From contig NC_068563.1 of the NCBI RefSeq assembly GCF_022201045.2, forward strand, positions 17,829,001 through 17,893,000: a DNA stretch of 64,000 nt, written 5' to 3'. Source of the DNA: Citrus sinensis. Its lineage: Eukaryota; Streptophyta; Magnoliopsida; Sapindales; Rutaceae. The translations under genes and the position numbers were made by a program. Below are positions 1 through 11,870 of the stretch, one piece after another. The stretch's first letter is position 1, and each line of letters starts with the position of its first letter. A model generated the notes under the pieces. That model saw nothing but the letters and a program-made list of their open reading frames with translations, was not told the origin of the DNA and searched no databases.

Positions 1-134
1 ATTTTTTTGTATACACATGGCTCAACAATATTTTGTATGATCCAAACATTTTAATTGTTTGATCAAATCTAATGTTTTATGAACGAGATGCTTGCTTTAA
101 TCCATAAATAGATTTTTACAACTTACATACCATA
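1..134 (-). pseudogene. Copia reverse transcriptase fragment, downstream half
   Basis: Read on the minus strand this gives the conserved copia RT segment around KSIYGLKQASRS, followed by NIRFDQTIK and a VYTKK tail. Two in-frame stops are visible: one after CKL and one where a Trp is usual after QASRS. It continues the RT found at 23757-23900, separated from it by the MULE. The rest of RT, RNase H and the 3' LTR lie outside the window. Confidence 0.85.
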
Positions 135-145
135 TGTTCTTGGCC
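135..145. repeat. Left target-site duplication of the MULE
   Basis: TGTTCTTGGCC here is repeated exactly at 23746-23756. A length of 9-11 bp is typical of Mutator-like elements. One copy is needed to restore the copia reading frame across the site. Confidence 0.92.
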
Positions 146-225
146 GGGGTTTTTAATTAAATATGCCTTAAAAGTAGGGTATTTAGTTAAATATACCCCA
201 TACTTGAAAATTATCTAAATATGCC
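146..225 (+). repeat. Left terminal inverted repeat of the MULE
   Basis: Aligned with the reverse complement of 23667-23745 it shares GGG[GA]TTT, TAGGGTATTT, CCCCATACTT and AAAATTATCT blocks with scattered mismatches. MULE TIRs typically hold the transposase binding site and promoter. Confidence 0.85.
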
Positions 226-422
226 TTTTTATGTGGTACATTGTCTAAAATGTCCCTAAAGAAAAATATAAAACACACACAATTCACAACACTCTTTACT
301 TCACTCTTTAACTCCACACAACAAAAACTCACACTACACTCAAAATCGGAAATCACTCACAAACAGCTAATGCACTGAGATTTTTGTTTGCAGCTGGGTG
401 TATTATTCATCCCATGAGTAAG
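226..422 (+). other. 5' leader of the MULE transposase gene
   Basis: A CA-rich, untranslated-leader-like stretch lies just inside the TIR (about 270-360). It ends at a plausible splice donor, GTAAG|GTATTT, at 422/423. The transcription start was not identified. Confidence 0.45.
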
Positions 423-1259
423 GTATTTGAAACTTTTTATTTTTTATTTTGAGCTATCTATTCAATTTGTTGACATTATATTATTTTTAGGGTTTTGTTT
501 GGTTTGTGATAAACACTAAAGCAACTCATATTTTCATTGCATTTGCATCATATGACTGTTATTTGATGGATTTTATAACTACATTCGTTAAAACCTGAAG
601 TTGTTGTCAAATTTTTTTTCTGCACCCGACATACACGACAGCTGTCGTGTATGTATGTATTTACGTGACTGTAGTCGTGAAAATGTGCAAAAAAAATTCA
701 ATTATTATGACACCTTATCATTCTATTGGTTCAAAAAATATATATTTTTCACTATATATATCATTTTACTATTACTGGATTATAGTCGTGTGTGTTAATA
801 AGTTACACGACTACTAGTGTGTACGTATAAATTTACATACTATAATTGTGTATATATGTAAAATGTTCCAATTGGTATGAGATCCCAACATTTTTTTAAG
901 AAGAAATACATCCTTTGATTATTTACTGAGTCATGTATTTTTGCAACTTACATGACTTCTGTCATGTATGTATAAATTTACACGACAACAATCGTGCAAG
1001 TTTGAAAGATATAGTAGTTGTTATGACACTTAGCATTCTGTTAGTACAAAGATTACAGTTATATTTTATTAAATATATCATCTTACTGTTTACAGAACTA
1101 TAGTTGTGTATTTTAGCAAGTTACACAACTATTGTCGTGTAAACTATTAATTACACGACGTCAGTTGTGTAAATAGGCAGACAAATCCACACTCCATTAT
1201 AAATCTTGTTTGATTTTATTTTTGTATTTGTTGTATAATCAACTGTTGTATTATTACAG
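423..1259 (+). other. Probable 5'-UTR intron of the MULE transposase, rich in palindromes
   Basis: A donor at 423 and an acceptor TATTACAG ending at 1259 lie three bases before the ATG at 1263. The interval has no coding signal but contains repeated near-palindromes of the form ACACGAC-N-GTCGTGT. The best is a perfect 26-bp palindrome at 629-654; others lie near 667, 805, 946, 980, 1125 and 1155. Confidence 0.5.
629..654. repeat. Perfect 26-bp palindrome, best copy of the MULE motif
   Basis: The core CACGACAGCTGTCGTG reads the same on both strands, and flanking bases extend the symmetry to 26 bp. It is the most perfect member of a motif family spread through the MULE. Confidence 0.85.
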
Positions 1260-1262
1260 GAA

Positions 1263-1755
1263 ATGACTTCAATACGTGTGCCTATTATGTTTTGTGGTGA
1301 ATGGATTGAGCAAAACGACGATTATAGATTTAATGGTACGGAGGTAAGAGGGATCATGGTGCCCCGTTCTACAACGTATGCACAATTGATAGAAAAAGTA
1401 TCTCGGGTTATTTGTATTGATATTTCTGAATTTGATATTGAAATGAAGTTCAAGCTCAAAACATTCGATCCAATGCCACCCGTCCCAATTATGAATGATG
1501 ATGATGTAGATTATTTTCTAGAGGAAACAATTAGTGGAGCTGAGTTGAAGATTCCTCTTTGCATTACCTACTAAAGAAAACAGATTTTGGTTACCCCTAT
1601 TACTCATGTGGACCCTAATTTCGGGCCAGATAGATGTCCAGAAGAACATGTTGAGCCATATGTTAAAGGTGAATGTTTAAGCCCAAATAATTTTATTGCT
1701 GAAGATCAGTCAATATTCGAATTTGTTCCTGAAACACAACCCAATGATAGAAGGT
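1263..1755 (+). pseudogene. MULE transposase, N-terminal part (interrupted by Athila)
   Basis: The ATG at 1263 opens a frame whose first ~103 residues resemble the N-terminal plant-specific domain before the MuDR DNA-binding region. An in-frame TAA at 1572-1574 follows, and the same frame continues to 1755, where the Athila retrotransposon begins. The frame resumes in phase at 17150 after removal of the insertion and one AAGGT copy (R-R-S-N-E-E across the junction). Without the insertion and counting both stops as codons, the protein would be about 812 residues, normal for a MURA-type transposase. Confidence 0.87.
1751..1755. repeat. Left 5-bp target duplication of the Athila insertion
   Basis: AAGGT lies directly before TGTTGAG and is repeated at 17145-17149 directly after the terminal CA. 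A 5-bp duplication is standard for Ty3/gypsy integrase. Confidence 0.92.
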
Positions 1756-2059
1756 TGTTGAGTGTTAGAAAATGCATATTTATAAAGGAGAAAACCGTCA
1801 TTTTACATTTTAAGTCTTACTAACAACCCTTACTTTTATATATTTAACCTTCTTGTGATTTAATTACATGTGTTTTATTTTAATTAAGTATTTTATGTAT
1901 TTTAGGGGCATTATAGTCATTTCACAATAAAGGAGAGATCAGACGGCAAAACGGACATCACTTTTGAACTCAGGACGGTCGAAAACCTTAGGAGGAGCAT
2001 AAAAGGAAAAATGGCACTATTCACATGTACGGTACTATTCACGTGTATGGTACTGTATA
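1756..2059 (+). repeat. Truncated Athila LTR (first 304 bp only)
   Basis: It is identical by eye to 4717-5020 and then jumps to sequence identical to 13155 onward. The shared bases at the breakpoint are only ATA (2057-2059 and 13152-13154). The missing part includes the TATA-like box and primer-side half of the LTR. Confidence 0.9.
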
Positions 2060-2156
2060 TTACCTCATACACAACCATGACCCACTATCACTAAGACTCT
2101 TAAATGTGATTTCTTTTTTGTCAAGCACTCACAAATTGTTTTCGAGAAGTATCACA

Positions 2157-2825
2157 ATGGCAGCTACTCCCAATAGACAATTCAAGAACATTTGTGTGCT
2201 TTCTGGATTTACCTATGGCAAACATAAAGAGTTCGTTGAGGCAGCCATAGATCTTGGTCGAAGCATAGCAGCGAGAAAATTACACTTGGTGTATGGAGGA
2301 GGTAATCGAGGGTTATCAAAAATGGTCTCAGAAGCAGCTTTTATCAGAGGAAGTCAAGTGTTAGGCATCATCCCAAGAGTCCTAAAACCATTGGGCAGTT
2401 CGTCTGACTCATCAACTGGAGAAGAGTTAGTCGTCTCAGGTATGCAAGAAAGAATAACTGAAATGCTTAATTATGCTGATGCTTTTATTTTCCTTCCAGG
2501 AGATCTTGCAACACTAGAGGCACTTATCACACTAGCATCTTGGGCCCATCTGCACATCCACCAGAAACCCATCGGTTTGTTAAATGTCAATAACTTTTAT
2601 GATGGCTTTATCGCATTTCTTAACCATGCAATAAAAAACTATTTCATTCCCGCTAATGTGAAAAAACTCTTTATTTGTGCTCACACTGCTAATGAGCTAT
2701 TGGATCTATTACAAGCTTATAGACCGGAGCCAGACCCTTGGACCTTTGTGTTGGAGCGTCCAAATAATGATGGTAACAGTAGCAGCAGTAAGAAGTACAA
2801 ATTAGATTTAACTCTCCGCCTGTAA
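2157..2825 (+). CDS. LOG-like protein carried by Athila, copy A
   Basis: The 222-residue frame starts at MAATPNRQF and resembles cytokinin riboside 5'-monophosphate phosphoribohydrolases (LONELY GUY), which release active cytokinin bases in the cytosol. Matching features are the Rossmann-type LVYGGGNRGL motif, LGIIPR, the M-x-ER-x-x-EM helix carrying the conserved Arg, and the KPIGLLNV strand. The catalytic PGGxGTxxE signature reads PGDLATLEA: two glycines are changed and the final Glu is Ala, so LOG activity is doubtful. There are no introns, unlike typical plant LOG genes. An upstream in-frame extension to 2025 exists, but this Met best matches the family start. The protein is identical to copy B. 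Confidence 0.8.
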   Translation: MAATPNRQFKNICVLSGFTYGKHKEFVEAAIDLGRSIAARKLHLVYGGGNRGLSKMVSEAAFIRGSQVLGIIPRVLKPLGSSSDSSTGEELVVSGMQERITEMLNYADAFIFLPGDLATLEALITLASWAHLHIHQKPIGLLNVNNFYDGFIAFLNHAIKNYFIPANVKKLFICAHTANELLDLLQAYRPEPDPWTFVLERPNNDGNSSSSKKYKLDLTLRL

Positions 2826-4716
2826 ATATTTTCTTCTGTGTTGCACCACCCAGGTGATGTCTTCTAAACTCTACTTCTTTCATTTCAAACATTGAGGACA
2901 ATGTTTCGTTCTGGTTGGGGGGAGGGAATAGTCGACAATTATGAAATTTTGGTTAAGTTTTTACTAATTTTTTGTTGTAGAAACTAACTGTTGCTAACTT
3001 TTTGTGTTGAAGATGGCTGAATATGGAGTGTAGTGACTCTAGAAACGCATCTTCATCGTTTAAAAAAAATTAAAAAAAAAACTTAAAAAAAAATTAAGAC
3101 ATTTTCTTTTTTCTTTATTATGTGTTTATGTTTATTTTTCTTCTTTTTAATTTATCCTCTATAAAAATGCATTTTCCAACTTTTGAGTCGAAGATGGCTG
3201 AATATGGAGTGTAGTTCCTCTAGAAACGCATCTTCTTTAAAAAAAATAATAAAAAAATCATTTTCTTTTCTATCATTTTTGTAACTTTTCTAAATTAATT
3301 TTTCTACATCATTTTCACATTTCTGCATGCATATTTTTTTTTTTATGTTTAGAATAGGTTGGGGGGTAGAATGTTGTTTAAAAAAAAAAAATTGATTTGT
3401 TTTAACATTGGGTGACATGATTAATTTAAATTTTAGTATTTGTATTATCTTTGGTCTTAAGTGATGTTACATTATGTTTGCTACTCTACATGTTGATGTT
3501 GGAGACATATATGAGTTGCTTGAAGGAATGAACATGTCATAATAAGTACCAAGTGAGTTTTTGAGCCTATCATTTTTCTTGGAGAGTAACCCTTTTGCCC
3601 ATTCTTTATACAGCTTAACAGTTTATTATTGTATACACGATCTCTAGATTTCTTTTGAGTTAACCCTTAATAAAAAAAAAAAAAGTGTGCTGCTACATTT
3701 GGAGGCCCATCTAACTAGTAGATATGGAAGGTTATTCAGAGCCCTAAAAGACGATGGAAAGGCCATCTTTGATCCGTTTGAGCCTTTCTAGCCATCCCTT
3801 TTATTAAATATCCATAGTTAACCCTTTTGAGCCTTTAAAAAAAAAAAAAAACATTTTCTTTGTCAACTTATCATCTTGACCCACTCCGATTTGGAGTATT
3901 ACCCGATGTCTTATAAGTTCCATCACCTATTTATGTTTGAGAAAATGTAAATAATTATTTTGTTCAGTGAAGTTATGCCAAATAAAAGCAAAAAAAAAAA
4001 CAAAAAAACAAAAACAAAAACAAAAGTTGTTGTTTCAAAAGAATAAAAATAGGTGAAATCCACCTTGCAACTTCCAAAAAAAAAAAAAATTCTCTGCATT
4101 TTTCTCAAACATACACTTTGTTTTCCTTATTTCCCTTCTTTGTTAACCATGTCCCTAGCCTACGTTACGTCCTAATAAAAGTCCTTCTTGATTTTAGGGA
4201 ACTATAGTCCGAAGTAGAAGCTAGTTATATGGGCTAAAAAGATGTAGTGATGCATAATTAAAAAAAAAAGATAAATAAAGTGGGTTGACTAACATTTTAT
4301 TTGACTTGAGATCGTATTATTTCTAAGCTGAGGGCATATTTATTTCATCTTGGTGAGAGCATGTGATATCACTTCTTTATTATTTTCTCTCTCAATTACC
4401 ATTCATTAGAGTGACTATTTTTATTGGGATTAATTTATTTGTGAGAGTGTCACTACTTCCAGTGAGATTTTGGGGTTTGACATGTCATTCTTGAGAGTAG
4501 CTAAAACAAAGTCTACTGGGCTAATTCATGTGGATGGTTGATGTGGGTGTGATGTTGCTTTAGACTGGAGATAATGCTTATACTTTTATTTGATTGCTAT
4601 CATTAGTCTGATGGAATAAATACGAGTGTTTCTATTAAAAAAATATATATATTTTGAATTTGAATTTTGTTTTCGCTTTATTTGCTAGGGACTAGCAATA
4701 AGCTGGTTGGGGGGTG
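2826..4716 (+). other. Athila 3' noncoding region, copy A
   Basis: This 1.9-kb AT-rich stretch between the LOG-like ORF and the LTR has no credible gene. It contains two ~50-bp repeats (about 3008-3055 and 3187-3233), each bounded by GAAGATG and CATCTTC arms able to form a stem. Three GGTTGGGGGG tracts occur near 2915, 3358 and 4705; only the last abuts the LTR and acts as a candidate polypurine tract. Poly-A/T runs are frequent. It matches 13921-15790 apart from homopolymer length changes, a few substitutions and a 27-bp segment absent from the other copy. Confidence 0.75.
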
Positions 4717-6070
4717 TGTTGAGTGTTAGAAAATGCATATTTATAAAGGAGAAAACCGTCATTTTACATTTTAAGTCTTACTAACAACCCTTACTTTTAT
4801 ATATTTAACCTTCTTGTGATTTAATTACATGTGTTTTATTTTAATTAAGTATTTTATGTATTTTAGGGGCATTATAGTCATTTCACAATAAAGGAGAGAT
4901 CAGACGGCAAAACGGACATCACTTTTGAACTCAGGACGGTCGAAAACCTTAGGAGGAGCATAAAAGGAAAAATGGCACTATTCACATGTACGGTACTATT
5001 CACGTGTATGGTACTGTATACGTTACTGTTCACGACACTGTTCACATAAACGGATGATGACGTGGCATTGACCGATGATGTGGCATTGACTGATGAGGTG
5101 TCACGATCCTGTTGGACTAAAATTCTTATGTACTGTTGATGGTGACGTGGCAGCATATCAGTGGACGAAAAATCTCGCGTACGATGCATGCATCACACAG
5201 GATTATTTTCAACCAAACCGCATTACTGTTCATCCGGGTCAAACCGTGTTACTGTTCATCCGCGTGGTCAAACCGTGGACTGTTGACTGATGACGTGGCG
5301 CAATCCTGAGCGTCCAAACTGTTTTTAATCCGATGGCCATGATTTACTCCATGTATCTATAAAAAGGGGGCCTCCCCCCCCTAATTTGATATCTCTGAAT
5401 CCATTTTTGGGATCCATTTTCTGTAATTCCTTCTCCATCTTGTATTTTCTTCGTATTTTAATAAATTCCCATTTTGCCCCTAGTTCAACTATGAGTGGCT
5501 AATTTTCTTTCAAGCTTGGGTTGAAGGTGAAGTCTCAACATGTGTCATGGGCTTTATTTGGTAAATTTATTTTCTCTTCCCCTCTAGTTTTTGTGGATGT
5601 TTTGACTTCTCGTCGACAAATAATACTAATCTTGTCTAGTACCGCCTTGGTTTCACCGGCCCTCTAGTATAAGGTTATTATTATTTGGCACGATAAGCCC
5701 TTAGCACCATATTGATTAGAGCGTGGTTCATGAGGTGTGAATTCCCCCCTCATGATTTAATTGGCATTAATAAGGAATATTTAGCCCATGATACATGTTG
5801 ATACGGATCCAGATACCCAAGTACGTCATTTCAATAGAATTCTCTTCAATTTATTCTCACCATTTCAATACCAATTTTAGAATTTATTCTCTCCATTTTA
5901 ATTTAAGTTTTAGCATATTCCAATCATTTCCACCACAAATCCAATCACCCATTCACAAAATTAATTCTACACAATTAAAATCCACCTCCTCGTGGGATCG
6001 ACACTCGTCACCATTAATCTATACTACAACAGATTCGTGCGCTTGCGAGTACATTAAAATTTTCACAACA
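4717..6070 (+). repeat. Athila 5' LTR, full length (1354 bp)
   Basis: The LTR starts TGTTGAG and ends TTCACAACA, is followed by the primer site, and has exactly the same length as 15791-17144. I count six differences between the two by eye, all transitions, so the element is young. A TATA-like CTATAAAAAG lies at 5357-5366. Upstream of it are three TGACGTGGC boxes and several TTGAC W-box cores. Confidence 0.93.
5050..5366 (+). promoter_or_regulatory. Probable U3 promoter with bZIP-type and W-box motifs
   Basis: TGACGTGGC occurs three times and a TGATGTGGC variant once. TTGACC/TTGACT cores lie nearby, upstream of CTATAAAAAG. In plants TGACG/ACGTGG sites bind bZIP factors and TTGAC binds WRKY factors, so stress-responsive transcription is plausible but unproven. 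The other full LTR has the same arrangement near 16124-16440. Confidence 0.5.
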
Positions 6071-6076
6071 AGTTTT

Positions 6077-6094
6077 TGGCGCCGTTGCCGGGGA
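6077..6094 (+). other. Primer binding site, tRNA-Asp type, with adjacent splice donor
   Basis: TGGCGCCGTTGCCGGGGA, six bases after the LTR end, is the primer site characteristic of Athila elements. It runs directly into GAG|GTAAGT at 6093-6101, a near-perfect plant 5' splice site. A pyrimidine-rich acceptor TTTTTATAG near 6353 precedes gag. Confidence 0.88.
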
Positions 6095-6479
6095 GGTAAG
6101 TAATTTTAATTCATAGAACTAATTTTTGTGAATAATTTCTTTTATTTGTTTTCTTGTATTTTATTATTATTATTATTAAAAAAAAAAAGAAAAAAAAGTG
6201 AATCTAAAGGTTAGTATTTCTTTTCTTTTTCTCTTCTTTAAAATTCTGTAATTTAATTTTCAATTTATTTTTTTTCTTTGTAATTTTCCTTTATTTTATT
6301 AATTTAATTTTTAGTTAATTCATTTCACGTATTTATTTTTGTGTGTTTTTATAGAAAGGTTGTAATAGCGCAATCAGGTTAGTATCGTAATTTCTCCCTC
6401 TTCTTTATTTTTATTTGTTTTGTTCCCATCTTTATTTTTTGTTTTGTTTGCATCTTTATTTTTATTTTATTTATTTTGC
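6095..6479 (+). other. Athila untranslated leader
   Basis: This T-rich leader between primer site and gag has no coding signal. It could be spliced from the GTAAGT at 6096 to an AG near 6353. Confidence 0.6.
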
Positions 6480-9400
6480 ATGCATGGTCGTAGGTCATTA
6501 TTACCTAATCTTGAACCTATAGACCTTGAATTAGAAAAAACACTTCGCACACACAAACACGTTAAAAATAAAATGGATTTACAAGCACCACAGGAGAGGC
6601 CATTTAAGGACTATTTTAGTCCCTTAGCTAATTTGAGCACATCATGCATAAGATACCCAAATGTAGCTGCTAGGAGCTTTGAACTAAAACCTAGTGTGCT
6701 AAATTGTCTCCCCACATTCTATGGCTTAGAAAATGAGGATCCATATAATCATCTGAATGATTTTCATGCCATTTGTCAAACTTTTAAATATGAAAATTTT
6801 TCAGATGATGATGTTAAACTCAGATTATTCCCATTTTCTTTAAAGGATAGAGCTCGTTCATGGCTTAATACATTGCCTGCTAATAGCATTTCATCATGGG
6901 AACAAATGGTAACTAAATTTTTAAATAAATATTTCCCAGTGCATAAAACCAATGCTATTCGCAGGGAAATCTCGGAGTTTACCCAGAGAGATGACGAGCA
7001 GTTTTTCGAAACGTGGGAGCGATTCAATGGGCTACTCTTGAAGTGTCCACATCATGGGTATGAGAAATGGCACCAATGCCAATACTTTTTGGAGGGATTA
7101 CTACCAAATGTGCAAGAATGGCTAATGGCAACAAGTGGAGGAGAGCTAATGTCAAAAAGTGCATCAGAGATTTGGGAATTCTTCCAGCGACAAGCGGATA
7201 ATTCCCAACAACGGAGTCGATCACTCAGGAATACTAGAAGAATTAAAGGAGTAAATGAGGTTCAAATTGGCGAGTCAACTTCGGGAATCAAAGAAGTCAA
7301 GGAGATGGTTGAAGGTCTTGCTCGACAAATAGCATCGTTATCGACTGCTAAATCAACAGAACCACATGACCATGACTCATACTCAGATCAAGCCAATGCC
7401 ATAGGTGTAATGAGAAAGCCATCAAATTACAACCCATACTCCAACACATATAACCCTGGATGGAGAGACCACCCCAATTTTTCATGGTCTCAAGGACTCC
7501 AACAGAATGGACCAGCAGCTCCAGCTCCACCAATGCAACAAATTTCTCAAAATCCTCAAGCCTCTCAGCCCCCATTTAGACCATACAATCAGAATCAGAA
7601 TTTCTCTCAACCCAGACCATGGGAGGATTCATTCCAGAATCTCAAGAATCTTACTCACTCCACGATTGAGCAACAAAACCGCACCATTGATGGACTACGA
7701 AATGAGTTGAGAGCAGGCTTCAACTCACAAGCTCAATCGGTTTCAAGCCTCGAGAAGATGGTGGGACAACTTGCTTCTTCAGTTCAGACCTTGGCAATGA
7801 CCGTTGAGAAAGGTAAGTTTCCAAGTCAACCAGTGCCTAACCCTAAAGGAGTGCATGAAGCAAGTACCAGTTCACCACAGCAGCATAGAGAAGTCAAAGC
7901 AGTAATGACCTTGCGAAAAGGAAAGGAAGTCGACAACAAAGTGGAGATGCCGGTGACAAAAGAAAATCAAATTGTACCTGTGAATGTTGAGGACTCATCA
8001 CCGGAGGAGAAAGAAGAAACCAACCCACGGGAATATGTTCCCAAAGCTCCATTTCCTCAGAGGTTAGCTAAAGGAAAAAAGGGAAAATCCACAGGTGAGA
8101 TTCTTGAAATCTTCAAACAGGTAAGTGTTAACATCCCTTTACTTGATGCTATTAAGCAAGTTCCATCTTATGCCAAGTTTCTTAAAGACCTTTGTACTAA
8201 AAAGAGAAACATGCATGTTCAAAAGAAGGCATTTTTAACAGAAAACGTTAGTTCTATCCTCCAACATAAAATTCCTCTAAAATGCAAAGACCCAGGCTCC
8301 CCTACTATCTCATGTAGCATAGGGAACCACACAATTGAGAATGCTTTGTTGGATTTAGGAGCTAGTGTAAATTTGTTGCCTTATTCTGTATTTGTGAAAC
8401 TTGGACTGGGAGAATTACACTCAACTCCAGTGGTGTTACAACTTGCAGATCGGTCCACGAAAATACCTCGTGGTATTGTGGAGGACGTGCTTATCCAGGT
8501 AGACAAGTTTTATTTTCCTGTTGATTTCATTGTAATTGACACTCAACCAATACAGGATTCAAGGAAGCACATCCCCATTATTCTAGGCCGACCTTTCTTG
8601 GCAACTGCGGATGCTCACATTCAATGTAGGACCGGAAATATGCAATTGTCCTTCGGCAACATGACTATGGAGTTGAACATCTTCAACATTGCCAAACAAC
8701 CTCACAATGCAGATGATGGAATTGTTGATGTGGATTTAATAGAAGCATTAGTTGATGACACTTTTGTTTCAAACCTTAGTGATGATCCTTTACAGACATG
8801 CTTAACTCACTTTGGTTTTGATTTTGATATTGACAGATCGGTCGAAGAGGTCAATGCCCTACTTGACTCAGCACCATCTATGGACACTAATAAATGGAAG
8901 TCAAGAGTTGAGCAACTAGCACCATCAGAGAAGCAACTCATTCCATCATCAGAATCACCACCGAAACTCGAGCTCAAACCATTGCCCAACACTTTGGAAT
9001 ATGCGTTTTTGGGAGAAGAAAATACTCTACCGGTAATCATCTCATCATCCCTAAATGACGAACAAAAAGGTAAGTTGTTGGATGTTTTAAAAGAGCACAA
9101 AGAAGCATTAGGATGGACCATAGCAGACATCAAAGGTATAAACCCAGTAGACTGCATGCATTACATTCACCTTGATGAAAATGCTAAAACTACTAGGGAG
9201 ATGCAACGTCGGTTAAATCCTAACATGAAAGAAGTTGTTAGAACATAAGTCCTTAAGCTATTAGACGCAGGTATCATTTACCCCATTTCTGATAGTTCAT
9301 GGGTCAGTCCTGTACAAGTCGTCCCCAAAAAGTCAGGAGTCACAGTAGTTACGAATGCTGATAATGAATTGATACCCACTAGAGTAACTACAGGATGGCG

Positions 9401-11870
9401 TGTATGCATTGATTATAGAAAGTTGAATTCTGTCACACGTAAAGACCATTTTCCTTTACCATTTATCGATCAAATGCTTGATAGATTAGCAGGCCATGAA
9501 TTTTATTGCTCTCTAGATGGTTACTCAGGATATAATCAGATTCCCATAGCACCAAAAGATCAAGAGAAAACTACTTTCACTTGCCCTTTTGGCACATTTG
9601 CATATAGAAGAATGCCATTTGGATTATGTAATGCACCTGCTACATTTCAACGATGCATGTTAAGCATTTTTTCTGATATGGTTGAACGATTCCTTGAAGT
9701 CTTTATGGATGACTTTTCTGTCTTTGGTGATTCGTTTGATCAATGTTTACATCATCTAACACTAGTTCTGCAGAGATGTATCGAGAAGAACTTGGTCTTA
9801 AATTGGGAGAAATGCCATTTTATGGTAAAACAAGGTATTGTTCTCGGTCACATCATTTCGAGCAAAGGTATTGAGGTTGACAAAGCCAAGGTGGATCTCA
9901 TTTCTAATCTTCCTCCACCCAAAACAGTCAGAGAAATAAGATCTTTCCTTGGGCATGCTGGTTTCTATAGACGTTTCATTAAAGATTTTAGCAAAGTTTC
10001 TAGACCCTTATGCAATTTACTTGCTAAGGATGTACCTTTTATCTTTAATGATTCATGTCTTATGGCGTTTGAAAAATTAAAACAGTTGTTGACATCATCA
10101 CCCATCATTCAGGCCCCGAACTGGAAATTACCATTTGAGCTCATGTGTGATGCATCTGATTATGCAGTAGGAGCAGTATTAGGACAAAGAGTTGATCGAA
10201 TTCCCCATGTTATTTACTATGCTAGTATGACATTAAATGATGCACAGTTGAACTATTCAACTACTGAAAAAGAAATGCTAGCAGTAGTGTTTGCATTAGA
10301 AAAATTTCGATCTTATCTCATTGGTTGTAAAATAATTGTGTTCACAGATCATGCTGCTCTTAAATATCTTCTCACAAAGAAAGATGCAAAAGCTAGACTA
10401 ATTCGTTGGGTGTTACTTTTGCAGGAATTTGACTTGGAATTCAAAGATAAGAAAGGGTCAGAAAATGTTGTGGCGGACCATCTCTCTCGTCTCCATTTTG
10501 ACACAATAATAGAACAATTACCATTAAATGAGTCATTTCCAGATGAACAATTAATGAGTGTGGAAGTATTACCTTGGTATGCTGATATAGTTAATTATCT
10601 TGTTACAGGTAAACTTCCAGAGCATTGGACCAAGCAAGACAAGATCAAATTCTTTGCGGAAATAAAGAATTTCTTTTGGGATGACCCGTATTTGTTCAAG
10701 TATTGTGCAGACCAAATTGTTAGACGATGTGTCCCAGAAAATGAAATTCAGAATATCCTTTCATTCTGCCATGAACAAGCTTGTGGAGGCCATTTCAGTG
10801 CTAAGAAAACAGCGACTAAAGTTTTACAATGTGGTTTCTATTGGCCAACACTATTTCGAGACGCTTACACTTTTTGTTCTTCATGTGATAGGTGTCAACG
10901 AATGGGGAGCATTACACGAAGGAACATGATGCCACTAAATCCAATTTTAGTGGTTGAGATTTTTGACGTATGGGGTATCGACTTCATGGGACCCTTTCCC
11001 CCTTCTTTTGGCCATCAATACATATTGGTTGGTGTTGACTACGTCTCAAAATGGGTAGAAGCAATTCCATGTAGGACCAATGATCACAAGGTGGTGATAG
11101 GATTTTTGAAAAGCAACATTGTCTCGCGCTTTGGATTCCCTCGAGCAATAATCAGTGATGATGGTGCCCACTTTTGTAACAAAGCATTCAAAGCTCTTTT
11201 GACAAAGTATTCAATCACACACAAAGTGGCGACCCCGTATCATCCGCAAACCAGTGGCCAAGTTGAGATCTCCAATCGAGAAATAAAGCACATATTAGAA
11301 AAAACGGTGAGGCCGGACAGAAAAGATTGGTCATTAAGACTTGATGATGCCTTATGGGCATATAGAACGGCTTTCAAGACCCCGATTGGGATGTCACCCT
11401 ACAGGCTAGTGTATGGAAAAGCTTGCCACCTACCTGTGGAACTCGAGCATCGTGCATATTGGGCCATCAAGAAATTCAATTTTGACATGCAGCAAGCCAG
11501 CTCAGAAAGAAGATTACAGCTGGCAGAACTTGAAGAAATTCGCAATGACGCGTACGAAAATGCCAAGATTTACAAGCAACGAATGAAAGTCTTCCATGAT
11601 AAGCAAATTATGAGAAAATCGTTCACTCCAGGTCAGAAAGTGCTTTTATTCAATTCTCGCTTGCACCTATTCCCAGGTAAGTTACGCTCTCGTTGGTCTG
11701 GCCCATTTATTGTTCATACTGTTTTTCCACATGGGGCAATTGAAATTAAAGACCCAAAGAACGGTGTCACGTTTAAAGTTAATGGTCAAAGATTAAAGCC
11801 ATATCTAGAGTACCAACCACATGAAGAAGACACCGAAATAAATTTGAGTGACCCACCAAATTTGAATTGA
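6480..11870 (+). pseudogene. Athila gag-pol polyprotein, one nonsense codon
   Basis: A single frame from the ATG at 6480 runs to 11870, broken only by a TAA at 9246-9248 just before RT, where the family usually has Glu. Order of domains: retrotransposon gag (about 6700-7200), a proline/glutamine-rich linker, aspartic protease with DLGAS (8352-8366), RT (from about 9399, FMDDF at 9702-9716), RNase H (about 10130-10500), integrase with HHCC finger (from about 10770), catalytic segments GIDFMG and SDDGAHF, and a C-terminal SRWSGPF module. All would act in the cytoplasmic virus-like particle and in nuclear integration. With readthrough it is about 1796 codons. Apart from the stop the motifs look intact, in keeping with a recent insertion. 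Confidence 0.93.

Noticed and set aside
2025..2156. Upstream in-frame extension of the LOG-like ORF
   Set aside because: It starts inside the truncated LTR and differs from the extension of the other copy (13114); the shared Met at MAATPNRQF fits the family start.
10681..10929. 82-codon frame inside Athila pol
   Set aside because: Shadow of the integrase region in another frame.
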